A stretch of DNA of 64,000 nt from Natronomonas salsuginis (GTDB lineage: Archaea > Halobacteriota > Halobacteria > Halobacteriales > Haloarculaceae), in assembly GCF_005239135.1 (NCBI RefSeq), contig NZ_QKNX01000004.1, positions 1 to 64,000 of the forward strand. The letters are read 5' to 3'. The notes beneath the pieces were generated by a model. The model was not told the origin of the DNA. It saw only the letters and a list, made by a program, of their open reading frames with translations, and did not search any database. Below, in pieces: positions 1-8,088 of this stretch. Numbering within the stretch: position 1 is the first letter of the stretch; each line of letters opens with the position of its first letter. The position numbers and the translations under genes are program-made.

Positions 1-858
1 ATCGGGATGGAGCTGTCGACGATGCTCGCGAAGCTCGGGACCGAGGTGACGGTTGTCGAGATGCTCGACGACATCCTGCCGGGGTACGACGAGGACGTCA
101 CGCGACTGGTTCGCAAGCGCGCCGAGGGGTTGGGGATCGAGTTCCACTTTGGGGAGGCCGCCCAGGGGTGGGAGGAAGTAGCTGCCGCGGCGCGGGTGAG
201 GACCGAGACGGAGGACGGCGAGGGCCGCGAGTACACGGCCGAACGCGTCCTCGTCGCCGTCGGCCGCCAGCCCGCCTCCGATACCTGCAACGTCGAGGCC
301 GCCGGCGTCGAGTCGACCGACCGAGGGGTCATCGAGACGGACGACGCGGCGCGGACGACCGTCGAACACATTTACGCGGTGGGCGACGTGGCCGGGGAGC
401 CGATGTTGGCGCACACGGCGTACCGGGAGGGCCACGTTGCCGCGGAGGTGATCGCGGGGGAGCCGTCGCGGCTGGATTATCAGGCGATTCCGGCGGCCGT
501 CTTCACGGATCCGGAGATCGGGACCGTGGGATTGAGCGCCGCGGAGGCCGAGGCGGAGGGGTTCGAGCCGGTGGTCGGTGAGATGCCGTTCCGAGCGTCG
601 GGGCGGGCGCTGACGCTCGGTATCGAGGGGGGGTTCGTGCGGATCGTCGCCGACGCTGAGACGGAGTTCGTGTTGGGCGGGCAGATCGTCGGGCCGGAAG
701 CGTCGGAGCTGATCGCCGAGGTCGGACTGGCGATCGAGATGGGGGCGCGCCTCGAGGACATCGCGGCGACGATCCACACGCATCCGACGCTGTCGGAGGC
801 GGTCGGGGAGGCGGCGGCGAACGCGCGCGGTGCGGCGACCCACACGCTCAACCGGTAG
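1..858 (+). CDS. lpdA: Dihydrolipoyl dehydrogenase, 3' part (window edge)
   Basis: C-terminal 285 codons of the FAD/NAD disulfide oxidoreductase (E3) that reoxidises lipoamide in 2-oxoacid dehydrogenase complexes. The reading frame is open from base 1 (I-G-M-E-L), so the FAD-binding N-terminus and redox-active disulfide lie outside the window. Visible are the end of the NAD-binding domain (VAVGRQPASDT), the second FAD motif (IYAVGDVAGEPMLAH) and the dimerisation domain ending with the catalytic HTHPTLSEAV motif. It stops with TAG. The family call is strong. Lipoamide rather than another disulfide substrate is inferred from the His-Pro-Thr motif and general similarity. Confidence 0.93.
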   Translation: MGMELSTMLAKLGTEVTVVEMLDDILPGYDEDVTRLVRKRAEGLGIEFHFGEAAQGWEEVAAAARVRTETEDGEGREYTAERVLVAVGRQPASDTCNVEAAGVESTDRGVIETDDAARTTVEHIYAVGDVAGEPMLAHTAYREGHVAAEVIAGEPSRLDYQAIPAAVFTDPEIGTVGLSAAEAEAEGFEPVVGEMPFRASGRALTLGIEGGFVRIVADAETEFVLGGQIVGPEASELIAEVGLAIEMGARLEDIAATIHTHPTLSEAVGEAAANARGAATHTLNR

Positions 859-899
859 CGACGTCACGCCGATCTCTCCTGTGTACTCGGTAAATAGGC

Positions 900-1685
900 T
901 TAATTTAGCGTTCCGGATTCATGTGCTTGTCGTAGATCAGCTTCTAACGCTTGTTTTTTGTCGAGTAGTTTGTTCGGAATTTGCTCGAAGAGTCGATCAT
1001 CATTAATTCGATACGCCGGCCCACCGACGCCAAGGGCTCCGAAGACCGAGCCGTCCGGATAAGTAATCGCTACCCCGACCGACCGCATTCCTTTGACCAA
1101 CTCTTCATCGGTTATTCCGAACCCTTGCTCCCGTACTTTGTTAATTTCGTTTAACAGAGTCTCTCGATCAGTGATCGTACTACTCGTCGACGCTGGAAGC
1201 CCCCATCGATCGATGATCTCGTTCACTCGATACCTCGGTAATTCTGCGAGTACAGCCTTCCCGCCAGCCGAATTATGCAGGTCGAAACGGCGTCCGACCT
1301 GAAAGTTCGGATCCTCGATACTTTCGACGTCATTATAGATGGTGAATAACTTCCCCTGCTCTTGGACAGTGAAATCCGCGCCTTCTCCCAACTCGTCGGC
1401 TATCTGGAATACGTATTTGCGAGCAAGCGGATAATATTTGTTCCTCGATTTGGCACATTCACCGAGATGTAACAATTGAAGCCCGAGGACGTACTCTGGG
1501 CCGTGTTTGACCAACAACCCGGATTTTTCTAGAGTAAATAAATACCCGTACGCTGTACTCTTTGCCATATCGAACTGCTCGATCACGTCGTCCATTCGAA
1601 CACCTCCCGATTCCTTCACGAATTCAACTATCTCGAGAGAGTTCTCTAATGTTTTTAATTTCCGGCCCTCTGGATCGCCAGACAT
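900..1685 (-). CDS. IclR-family transcriptional regulator
   Basis: A 261-residue protein of the usual IclR length. Residues about 10-75 form a winged helix-turn-helix (LENSLEIVEFVKESGGVRMD, then MAKSTAYGYLFTLEKSGLL). The rest is the IclR effector domain, including HNSAGGKAVLAELP and the conserved late segment TDEELVKGMRSVGVAI. Such proteins repress or activate catabolic operons in response to small ligands. Base composition is clearly more AT-rich than the flanking lpdA gene, and the gene abuts an IS cluster, which suggests acquisition with the mobile region or reduced constraint. The target operon is not evident. No partner catabolic gene lies adjacent, and lpdA ends convergently 41 bp away. 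Confidence 0.9.
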   Translation of the reverse strand: MSGDPEGRKLKTLENSLEIVEFVKESGGVRMDDVIEQFDMAKSTAYGYLFTLEKSGLLVKHGPEYVLGLQLLHLGECAKSRNKYYPLARKYVFQIADELGEGADFTVQEQGKLFTIYNDVESIEDPNFQVGRRFDLHNSAGGKAVLAELPRYRVNEIIDRWGLPASTSSTITDRETLLNEINKVREQGFGITDEELVKGMRSVGVAITYPDGSVFGALGVGGPAYRINDDRLFEQIPNKLLDKKQALEADLRQAHESGTLN

Positions 1686-1825
1686 CCTAATACATCAATA
1701 GCATACTGCGGGATAAAGGTTCTTCGTCGTGTCTTCTCCGATATAATTTAAAATGTAGGTTGGGGCACTGGGTACTGTTTAGATAAGCAGTTTGAGAAAC
1801 GAGCAGATCAATGGTTTAGGTGTTC

Positions 1826-1898
1826 ATGCTCAACCAAGATCTGCTCAAAGAAGCGTTAGATACGGCGAATGTTGAATGTTGGGAGCATGAGCGGGGCG
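1826..1898 (+). pseudogene. 5' fragment of outer IS6-like transposase
   Basis: From ATG 1826 the frame reads MLNQDLLKEALDTANVECWE, then HERG, before it runs into the left inverted repeat of the inner element at 1899. The sequence resumes in style at 2587 (YRERTATPVRAFAVR). The paired motifs HERG and RERT at the break suggest these are two parts of one transposase gene, or of two close copies recombined through the inner element. It cannot encode a working product alone. Confidence 0.6.
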
Positions 1899-2586
1899 GT
1901 GTTCAGATAAGAATGAAGAGTGAGGCGGTTCGTTTTCTGAGTGATCTATGCCCGAAAACGACCGCCTCAACGGCTGTTTGGACGAGATCGAGTTAGGTTT
2001 TGTGGAACGAGAAGCGACACCGAAATTTCTGATGAAGCTCGGTATTCAACTCCATCTTGCCGGTCTATCACGTTCGAATACTGTTTCTATTCTTGAACTA
2101 TTCGGTGTCAATCGCGCTCAATCTATCGTACACAACTGGGTTCACAAGGCAGAACTACAGCCCGAATCTGGTCGAAATCCGGATCACGTCGCCGTCGACA
2201 AGACTGTGATCCAACTCAATAACGAGCAGTATTGGCTGTACGCTGCTGCCGATCCGAAACAAACGAATTACTTCATACACGGCTTGAACCAACCACAAAC
2301 AGCGTAATCGCTCACACGTTCTTTGCTGAACTCCGCGAGAAACACGACGTTGGCAACGCCGTGTTTCTCGTTGATGGTTCGCACTCGTTGAAAGATGCCT
2401 GTCGCCGACACGGCCTCAATTTCAGACACGAAAAACATGGAAATCGGAACAGTATTGAACGTATCTTTCGAGAGATAAAACGACGAACTACCAGCTTCTC
2501 AAACTGTTTCAGCAACGCCGAAGCAGAAACTGCTGACGATTGGCTTCGATCTTTCGCCTTCGCATGGAATCAGCTTATCTGAACAC
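1899..2586 (+). mobile_element. IS6-family element with perfect terminal repeats
   Basis: The element is bounded by perfect 13-bp inverted repeats, gtgttcagataag at 1899-1911 and its complement cttatctgaacac at 2574-2586. Its length of 688 bp and its single transposase gene filling the element are typical of the haloarchaeal IS6 (ISH15-like) group. The flanking eight bases do not match (gcggggcg versus taccgtga), so no target-site duplication is preserved. Confidence 0.85.
1948..2582 (+). pseudogene. IS6-family DDE transposase, frameshifted
   Basis: The first frame (1948-2307) carries the N-terminal helix-turn-helix (LGIQLHLAGLSRSNTVSILE) and the first catalytic Asp region (DHVAVDKTVIQLNNEQYWLY). 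Continuation in another frame (to 2582) gives LREKHDVGNAVFLVDGSHSL with the second Asp and NSIERIFREIKRRT with the Glu. The switch lies at the A-run 2257-2259. Adding one A restores DPKTNELLHTRLEP, so a single-base deletion disabled an otherwise full-length gene of about 211 codons. The break is recent, because the rest is intact. Programmed frameshifting is not typical for this group. Confidence 0.85.
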
Positions 2587-3207
2587 TACCGTGAGCGGAC
2601 GGCGACGCCTGTTCGGGCGTTCGCCGTCCGTCCCCAAGCGACCGGTTGTTCTCTTCGAGGGATACAAGAAATTCTTCGACTCTTCGGCGTGGAACGCTCT
2701 CACTAAGCGATCTGGAAATGGGTACATCAAGTTGCTGACAGCGTTCTCGACCCACCTGAGGCGAAGCCGAAGCGGGTCGCGGTTGACGAAACCGCTGTCA
2801 ACATTAACGGCGAGCTGTGTTGGGTGTATGCTGCAATAGACCTTGACTCAAAATTTATTCTCGACGCTGAATTGTTCGGACGACATGGCACTGATCCGGC
2901 GGCTGCGTTTCTTCATCGCCTTGCCGAGAAACACGATCTCTCTGAGACCGTGTTTCTCGTCGACGGATTCGGATATGAGACTGTGTTTGCCCGATTAGGA
3001 TTGAGCGGTCGGCGGAACTATACCGGCCGAAACCTCATCGAAACGTGGTTTCAAATCTTGGAACAACGTATCGACCGCTTCTACCACTCATGGGTGGACA
3101 GTCGGCGAAGCGTTCGACAATGGATTGAACAATTTGTACACTATTATAATCACCAACGACCCCATCAATCACTTCAAAATCGACCGCCAGTTGAAATCCT
3201 TAACTAG
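2587..3207 (+). pseudogene. IS6-like DDE transposase, 3' part with nonsense codon
   Basis: This is the large remaining part of the outer IS transposase. The frame reads GCSLRGIQEILRLFGVERSH, then TAA at 2704-2706, then AIWKWVHQVADSVLDPPEAK, VAVDETAVNINGELCWVYAA, FLVDGFGYETVFARLGLSG and, at the end, HYYNHQRPHQSLQNRPPVE. CAA to TAA (Gln to stop) is the simplest change. The catalytic Asp-Asp-Glu residues are retained downstream (VDET, FLVDG, NLIETWF), so the gene looks inactivated by the split and the nonsense codon, not by erosion of the active site. Confidence 0.8.
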
Positions 3208-3212
3208 ACAGT

Positions 3213-3614
3213 CCTAGATTGGATATTTGTCACTTTACGAATATTAAAAATGTCTAATTATACTTGTTTGAGGGACGAGAAGGCCGTTGAGTTGGTTCAG
3301 TATGATGCTCGTGAACTCGAATCAATGAGTGCTTTGTGGCGGCTTTAGAAGAATAGTGGAAGCAGGTGCAGGGTCATATTGGAACGAATAAGCAAGTGAG
3401 GGTGATTTCAGCCGATTCATAACAAATATAAATTGCCTCGACGATCGTCACGACAGGGCCGAGTTAGATCGTGCGGGGCGAGAGTGAACGACATCGAGCG
3501 AACTGATGGAGCTCAACGCTCCCTTCTACGTGCCAAAAATATCTATTTTGAATACAATTAATTAATTATATGATTTTGTGTCGAGCCCTCATAAAAATGC
3601 GTTACTTACGGGTG
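3213..3614. other. AT-rich interval without recognised gene
   Basis: About 400 bases between two IS remnants. Base composition is markedly more AT-rich than the chromosome average. The only short frame of note starts at ATG 3249 and runs 33 codons (MSNYTCLRDEKAVELVQYDA...) with no recognised family. It may be a fragment of a lost gene. No repeats, tRNA or clear promoter were recognised. Confidence 0.5.
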
Positions 3615-4049
3615 CAAAAAGTCGATCCAGCTCGCTAGCGACGCCTACCTGAACGTCGTTGCGCTCGATGAAACAGTGGAACAAATCAACGGCTAAACGT
3701 TTTGGCTGTTTACAGTTCTCGCCCCGGAACAAATACACTTCTGCAGGCACGTTATTTATAATAACGACAACGGCATTAACACTGCAACCTCTGCGGTGAC
3801 TTCGCAAGAAACACGACGTTGAAAATACCGGGTCTCTCGTTGATTATGCGCAGTATCTCGCGGTTGTATTACAGGTCTCTGTACTCAGATCTTAGGCGAT
3901 TCAGTATATATTCTAAACATCTTTGAGCATGTATTTTGATATATCTGATGACATACGTAGTCGTTTACAAACAGCTTTAGTCACGTCGATCGCAATACTG
4001 GCGAAACGTGGTTGCGAGGCTTCGCAGTCTGAGGAACTCGCGTAATTGA
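3615..4049 (+). pseudogene. Decayed IS6-family transposase remnant
   Basis: Read piecewise in shifting frames, this stretch matches the IS6 transposase layout of the 1948-2582 gene: ASDAYLNVVALDETVEQING followed by a stop and TFWLFTVLAPEQ; then, after a shift, LREKHDVENTGSLVDYAQYL; and near the end SFSHVDRNTGETWLRGFAV. One missing base after that would give WRNSRN and a stop at 4047-4049. The N-terminus is absent and there are several stops and indels, so this is an old copy. An unrelated minus-strand open frame over 3589-3807 is its shadow. Confidence 0.75.
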
Positions 4050-4278
4050 ACACGATGCACTATATTGTGTATAGTTGACAATTCTTATACTAGTTTGCCA
4101 ATTGGCTATGATTGTTCCTATTGTGGGGCCGTTCGAGCACCAACGAGACGAGCGTCCTAGCCGACGACTGAGCGCCGACGCCCTCGACACTCAAATCCTG
4201 CTTTCACAATCATTCACTTTCTTACCCTGGTCCGACAAACGTTCGGCGGAGCCGCCCTGAATCCGGCTCCGTGATACC

Positions 4279-4932
4279 ATGGATATCGACCAGTTCAAAT
4301 CCCAACACGCTCCCACCGACTCGGACGACACGTTCCAACTGGAGAACAGCTACACGCTCGACGTCGCCGTCGACGGCTCCGTGATGGCGAAAGCTGGCTC
4401 GATGATCGCTTACACGGGCGATCTCTCCTTCACCGGGTAGGCGACGCCCGAAGGCGGTCTCACCGGCTTTCTCAAAGAGGCCGCGACCGGCGAAGGTACT
4501 CCCATCATGAACGTCGAGGGCGACGGACACGTCTACCTCGCCGACCACGAGAAGAAGGTGCAGACCCTCTATTTGGACGCCGGCGACGCACTCACCGTCA
4601 ACGGCGAGGATATCCTCGCGTTCGAGTCACAAATTTCCTATGAGATCAGCTCCATCGACAGCCTCGCGGGGGCGCTCGCGGGCGGCTTCACCAATGTCTA
4701 TCTAGAGGGCCCCGGACACGTCGCGATCACCACCCACGGCGATCCGGTCGTCTTCGAACCGCCCGTCACGACCGATCCGAGCGCGACCGTCGCGTGGAAC
4801 AACACCGCCCCGAACGTCGAGGTCAACCGGAACCTCTCAGACATGATCGGCCAAGAGTCCGGCGAACGCTTCCAGATGACGTTCGGCGGGACGGACGGGT
4901 TCGTCGTCGTCCAGCCGTACGAGGAACACTGA
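4279..4932 (+). pseudogene. AIM24-family protein interrupted by amber codon
   Basis: From ATG 4279 the frame reads MDIDQFKSQHAPTDSDDTFQ and continues to SMIAYTGDLSFTG, then TAG at 4438-4440, and resumes in the same frame as ATPEGGLTGFLKEAATGEGT through to VVVQPYEEH at 4932. Both sides belong to the AIM24 (beta-helical, Trp-RNA-binding-attenuator-like fold) family, and the whole would be a normal 217-residue protein. CAG to TAG is the simplest mutation. A short product could begin at ATG 4507. The function of prokaryotic AIM24 proteins is poorly defined. It lies just downstream of an IS cluster. Confidence 0.82.
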
Positions 4933-4960
4933 CTTCCGCGCTAGTCGCCTCACGCACCGG

Positions 4961-5221
4961 TCAAAAGAGGTCGAGCACGTCCAACACCCGTTCGATGTAC
5001 GCGTCGTACTTCCCATCGGTCCGCTCCTCGTCAGCGTCCGCGCTCTTCGGCTTGTCGTCGGCCACGCGGCGCGCTTCGAGCGTGCCGAGGGTGAATCTTC
5101 CGCGATCCCCCGCTCCGGTCGAAACCGCGTTCACGTGCGGATGATCGACGGCGATGTACGCCGATCGAACGGCGCGGTATCCGCGTTCGATCGCGACGGC
5201 TCGTTCGCTCCCACCGATTAT
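4961..5221 (-). other. Possible degenerate small coding frame, no start codon
   Basis: On the minus strand a frame of about 86 codons reads with haloarchaeal-style composition: IIGGSERAVAIERGYRAVRS, then AYIAVDHPHVNAVSTGAGDR, and ends ERTDGKYDAYIERVLDVLDL-F-stop at 4961. It is open back to a TGA near 5229 but offers no ATG or well-placed GTG. An ATG one frame away (MGERYI) would join it after a one-base shift. It may be a frameshifted small gene divergent from the YihY gene. No family recognised, so confidence is low. Confidence 0.35.
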
Positions 5222-6511
5222 ATGTACCGCTCACCCATATCCGCGAACGTGAAGGGGTACGTCGACCGGACGGTGGCGATTGTACGCGGCGTCGCCGCTG
5301 GCGCGCGGTCCGATCGCGTGACGTTCATCGCCGCGGGGTTGGCCTACTACGCGTTCATCTCCCTCATCCCGCTGTTGCTGTTGGTGCTCGTCGTCACCTC
5401 CCTGTTCGGCGATTCCCAACTCGTCGGAACCTTCGTCGCCGCGATCACGAACGCCCTCGGCGACGAGGCCGGCCTGGCGATCGCCAACGCCCTCAGCGGA
5501 GCGGCTGGTCGCGGCGGCGCGACGGTCTTCGGTGTCGCGGCTCTGCTGTGGTCTGGGCTCAAACTCTTCCGAGGGCTCGACGTCGCCTTCTCCGAGGTGT
5601 ACGGCCACCCGGGACCGAAATCATTCGTCGCCCAGATCCGAAACGCCGTCGTTACGCTCGGCGGCGTCGGCGTCGCCGTGACCGCGACGGTCGTCGTCGG
5701 CTCGCTCATCGCCGGACTGGGCATCGGCTCGATCGTCGAGACACCCACTGGGATCGGACTCGTCGGCAACGTCGGGCTCGTCGTCGGGCTCTCTGCGGCC
5801 TTCCTGCCGCTGTACTACGTCCTCCCCGGCGTCGACCTCCCCGTTCGTGAGGCGATCCCGGGAGCGGTGTTCGCCGCGATCGGCTGGACCGCACTCCAGA
5901 CGGGGTTTCGCATCTACGTGACCGTCGCCGGCAGCTACGAGGCCTACGGCGTCATCGGCGGCGTCCTGTTGCTCGTCACCTTCCTGTATTTCGGCGCGCT
6001 CGTCCTCCTCGTGGGGGCCGTCCTCAACGCCGTGTTGGCCGGGCGGGCGGACGAGCGGACCGGACTCGCTGCTCCACCCGAGGAATCGACGCCCGAACCG
6101 ACCGCGGTACTCTCAAGAATTATGACACGTGACCGACCAGACGACGAGGCATCGGCCGAGGAACTCCGCGACGAACTCGAACAGCTGTACGACGAACTCG
6201 ACCGGTTCGAAGACCGGATCGACGATCGGACGATCCACCGCGAGGAGATCGAGCGCGACCTCAAGCGCTACGTCCGCGCCCGAATCCGCCGCGGAAAGGC
6301 CCGCGGCTGGGGGCCGTACCTCGTTCTCCTGTACGGCACCGCGATGACGCTCGGGGCCTTCTATTTCCTGTCGAGCGGCTGGGCGATTCTCGCCATGCTC
6401 GTCATCTGGCTGTCGACGCTCGGTCTCTACGCGCTGATGCTCGTCGTCGGAACCACCGTGACGGTCGCCGGCCTTCCGGGACGATTGAAGGACCGCTTCG
6501 ACAGCCGATGA
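5222..6511 (+). CDS. YihY/BrkB-family integral membrane protein
   Basis: About 430 residues from ATG 5222. An in-frame ATG upstream at 5135 would add residues unlike the family. The N-terminal half is the YihY/UPF0761 domain with about six membrane helices and the family motif AAGLAYYAFISLIPLLLLVL, then GRGGATVFGVAALLWSGLKL. After residue 300 there is an acidic charged segment (EELRDELEQLYDELDRFEDR), probably coiled coil, and two more hydrophobic segments. Despite the old name RNase BN, the family is not a nuclease, and its role in the envelope is uncertain. It overlaps the next gene by four bases (ATGA), so the two are probably cotranscribed. Confidence 0.88.
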   Translation: MYRSPISANVKGYVDRTVAIVRGVAAGARSDRVTFIAAGLAYYAFISLIPLLLLVLVVTSLFGDSQLVGTFVAAITNALGDEAGLAIANALSGAAGRGGATVFGVAALLWSGLKLFRGLDVAFSEVYGHPGPKSFVAQIRNAVVTLGGVGVAVTATVVVGSLIAGLGIGSIVETPTGIGLVGNVGLVVGLSAAFLPLYYVLPGVDLPVREAIPGAVFAAIGWTALQTGFRIYVTVAGSYEAYGVIGGVLLLVTFLYFGALVLLVGAVLNAVLAGRADERTGLAAPPEESTPEPTAVLSRIMTRDRPDDEASAEELRDELEQLYDELDRFEDRIDDRTIHREEIERDLKRYVRARIRRGKARGWGPYLVLLYGTAMTLGAFYFLSSGWAILAMLVIWLSTLGLYALMLVVGTTVTVAGLPGRLKDRFDSR

Positions 6512-7398
6512 CCCGGGAGCTCGGTGCGGTCGAGTTCGCCGCTGGACTGCCCGATTCGGTCGTCGTCGCGGCGGCGCTCGTGACGGCGCTCGGCGACGTC
6601 TGGTTCGTCTTCTTGCTGCTCGGGACGCTGTACTGGTTCGGGACCGCGCTCCCGGCTCGCCTCTCGCTCTCGCGTCGTCGCGCCGCCTTCGCCATCGCGC
6701 TGGCGTTCGGCGGCCTCGCCGCGACGACGGCGCTCAAAGAGACGTTCCGGTTCCCCAGGCCGCCCGGCGCGGCCGAACCGGCCGCAGCCGGTCTGATACC
6801 GGACGCGCTGCTCCCACTGTACGCCGAGATCGGGGCGTCGTCGGGCTTCGGCTTCCCCAGCGGCCACGCCGTCTCGGCGGTCGTCGTCTACGGCGGGCTC
6901 GCGCTGTTGATCGGTAGCACTCGGAGCTACGCCGTCGGCGCGGCGCTCTGCGCCGTGCTCCCGCTCACTCGGGTCGTCCTCGGGGTACACTATCTCGTCG
7001 ACATTCTCGCCGGGGTGGCGTTCGGGGCGGCGTACCTCGGCCTCGTCCACCGGCTCTGTGGTCGCGGTTCAAATCCGGGACGGGCGATGATGATCGCGCT
7101 CGTCGTCGCGGTCGTCGGGGCCGGCGTGGGCTACACAGCCGACACGATGCTCGCGTTGGGCGGCGCGCTCGGCGCTCGGATGGCGTGGGGGGCCATTGGC
7201 GGCGCAGTCCTGGACGAGTCCGCGACGCGACTCGGCGGCGCGCTCGGGGCGGCGGTCGGGCTCGCGTTCGCCGGACTCTTCGCCGTCGTCTACGCCGTCG
7301 ATCCGGCCCCCTATCTCTCCTTTATCGGGATGTTCGTCGTCATCTGGGGCGTTCTGGCCGCGCCGCTGGCCGGCGAGTCGCTCGCCCGACGCGTCTGA
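6508..7398 (+). CDS. PAP2-family membrane phosphatase
   Basis: A 296-residue polytopic protein with the three phosphatidic-acid-phosphatase motifs in order: KETFRFPRPPG (K-x6-RP), PSGHAVSAVV (PSGH) and RVVLGVHYLVD (SRxxxGxHxxxD-like). These form the phospho-His active site for lipid phosphates or isoprenyl diphosphates at the membrane. A C-terminal extension of several extra hydrophobic helices follows (residues about 190-296). Translationally coupled to the YihY-family gene. The substrate is not determinable here. An undecaprenyl- or dolichyl-type diphosphate is one plausible option. Confidence 0.9.
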   Translation: MTRELGAVEFAAGLPDSVVVAAALVTALGDVWFVFLLLGTLYWFGTALPARLSLSRRRAAFAIALAFGGLAATTALKETFRFPRPPGAAEPAAAGLIPDALLPLYAEIGASSGFGFPSGHAVSAVVVYGGLALLIGSTRSYAVGAALCAVLPLTRVVLGVHYLVDILAGVAFGAAYLGLVHRLCGRGSNPGRAMMIALVVAVVGAGVGYTADTMLALGGALGARMAWGAIGGAVLDESATRLGGALGAAVGLAFAGLFAVVYAVDPAPYLSFIGMFVVIWGVLAAPLAGESLARRV

Positions 7399-7453
7399 AT
7401 CGGTCGGCAACTCTTAGGAAGATACTTCCGACTCGCGCGACGTATTATGTGGT

Positions 7454-7627
7454 ATGAGTGAGTTCACAGTACGGGGTCGCTATCCCGCCCGCTACGGACA
7501 ACAGGCGTTCGAGACGACGGTCGACGCACCCAACGAGAACGTGGCCGAGGAGCGCGTCTACGCGAACTTTGGCTCTCAGCACGGACTGAAACGAACCCAG
7601 ATCGAGATCGACGGGGTGGACGCATGA
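7454..7627 (+). CDS. rpl18a: Large ribosomal subunit protein eL20 (LX/L18a)
   Basis: A 57-residue basic-to-acidic small protein, MSEFTVRGRYPARYGQQAFE through GLKRTQIEIDGVDA, which is the full length of haloarchaeal LX. It is a component of the archaeal 50S subunit. Its TGA stop overlaps the ATG of the prefoldin alpha gene (ATGA at 7624-7627), placing it first in the LX-prefoldin-FtsY operon that is widely conserved in haloarchaea. Confidence 0.93.
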   Translation: MSEFTVRGRYPARYGQQAFETTVDAPNENVAEERVYANFGSQHGLKRTQIEIDGVDA

Positions 7628-8082
7628 GCCTCGGTGGCGGCGGCGGTCAGATGCAGCAGCTCCAAGAGCAGATGCAGGCGCTCGAACAGGAGAAACAGGC
7701 GATCCAAGCCGAGGTTCAGAACCTCCGCGGCGAGCAGGGCGAGATCGACGAGGCGATTGAGGCGATCGAGACGCTTGAGACCGGTTCGACGGTGCAGGTG
7801 CCGGTCGGCGGCGACGCGTACGTCCGCGCAGAGATCCAGGACATCGACGAGGTCATCGTCACGCTCGGCGGCGGCTACGCAGCCGAACGCGACAGCGACG
7901 GGGCGATCGACTCCCTCGAGGACAAACAGGACGCGCTGGACGACCGCATCGAGGAGCTGCAGGGTGAGATCGAGAAGGTCGAATCCGAGACCGCCAACCT
8001 CGAGGCCAAAGCCCAACAGGCCCAACAGCAGCAGATGCAGCAGATGCAACAGCAGATGCAACAACAGCAGGACGACGAGTAG
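7624..8082 (+). CDS. pfdA: Prefoldin subunit alpha
   Basis: A 152-residue chaperone subunit that forms the hexameric jellyfish-shaped prefoldin, delivering unfolded proteins to the thermosome. The layout is a coiled coil (MQQLQEQMQALEQEKQAIQA), a beta-hairpin region (TVQVPVGGDAYVRAEIQDID, VTLGGGYAAERD) and a second coiled coil (EDKQDALDDRIEELQGEIEK). The C-terminal tail is unusually Gln/Met-rich (AQQAQQQQMQQMQQQMQQQQ) before DDE. Between LX and ftsY, with seven bases to the latter. Confidence 0.93.
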   Translation: MSLGGGGGQMQQLQEQMQALEQEKQAIQAEVQNLRGEQGEIDEAIEAIETLETGSTVQVPVGGDAYVRAEIQDIDEVIVTLGGGYAAERDSDGAIDSLEDKQDALDDRIEELQGEIEKVESETANLEAKAQQAQQQQMQQMQQQMQQQQDDE

Positions 8083-8088
8083 GGGCCG

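Larger units (their letters stand above)
1774..3212 (+). mobile_element. IS6-like insertion sequence, split by another IS
   Basis: The outer ends are imperfect inverted repeats: 1774-1788 reads actgtttagataagc, and the reverse complement of 3198-3212 reads actgtctagttaagg (12 of 15 match). Between them are the first codons of a transposase (from 1826), an inserted 688-bp element (1899-2586) and the rest of the transposase (2587-3207). Removing the insert leaves about 751 bp, a normal size for a haloarchaeal IS6-type element with the stop codon a few bases from the right end. No 8-bp target duplication is seen around the inner element, so the current order may reflect recombination rather than one clean insertion. 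Confidence 0.75.

Noticed and set aside
3589-3807. Minus-strand 72-codon frame
   Set aside because: Shadow of the decayed IS6 transposase read on the plus strand.
4438-4440. Pyrrolysine or selenocysteine recoding at the amber codons
   Set aside because: No pylT-like tRNA or pyl genes were seen, haloarchaea are not known to use them, and the three interrupted genes would need different amino acids.
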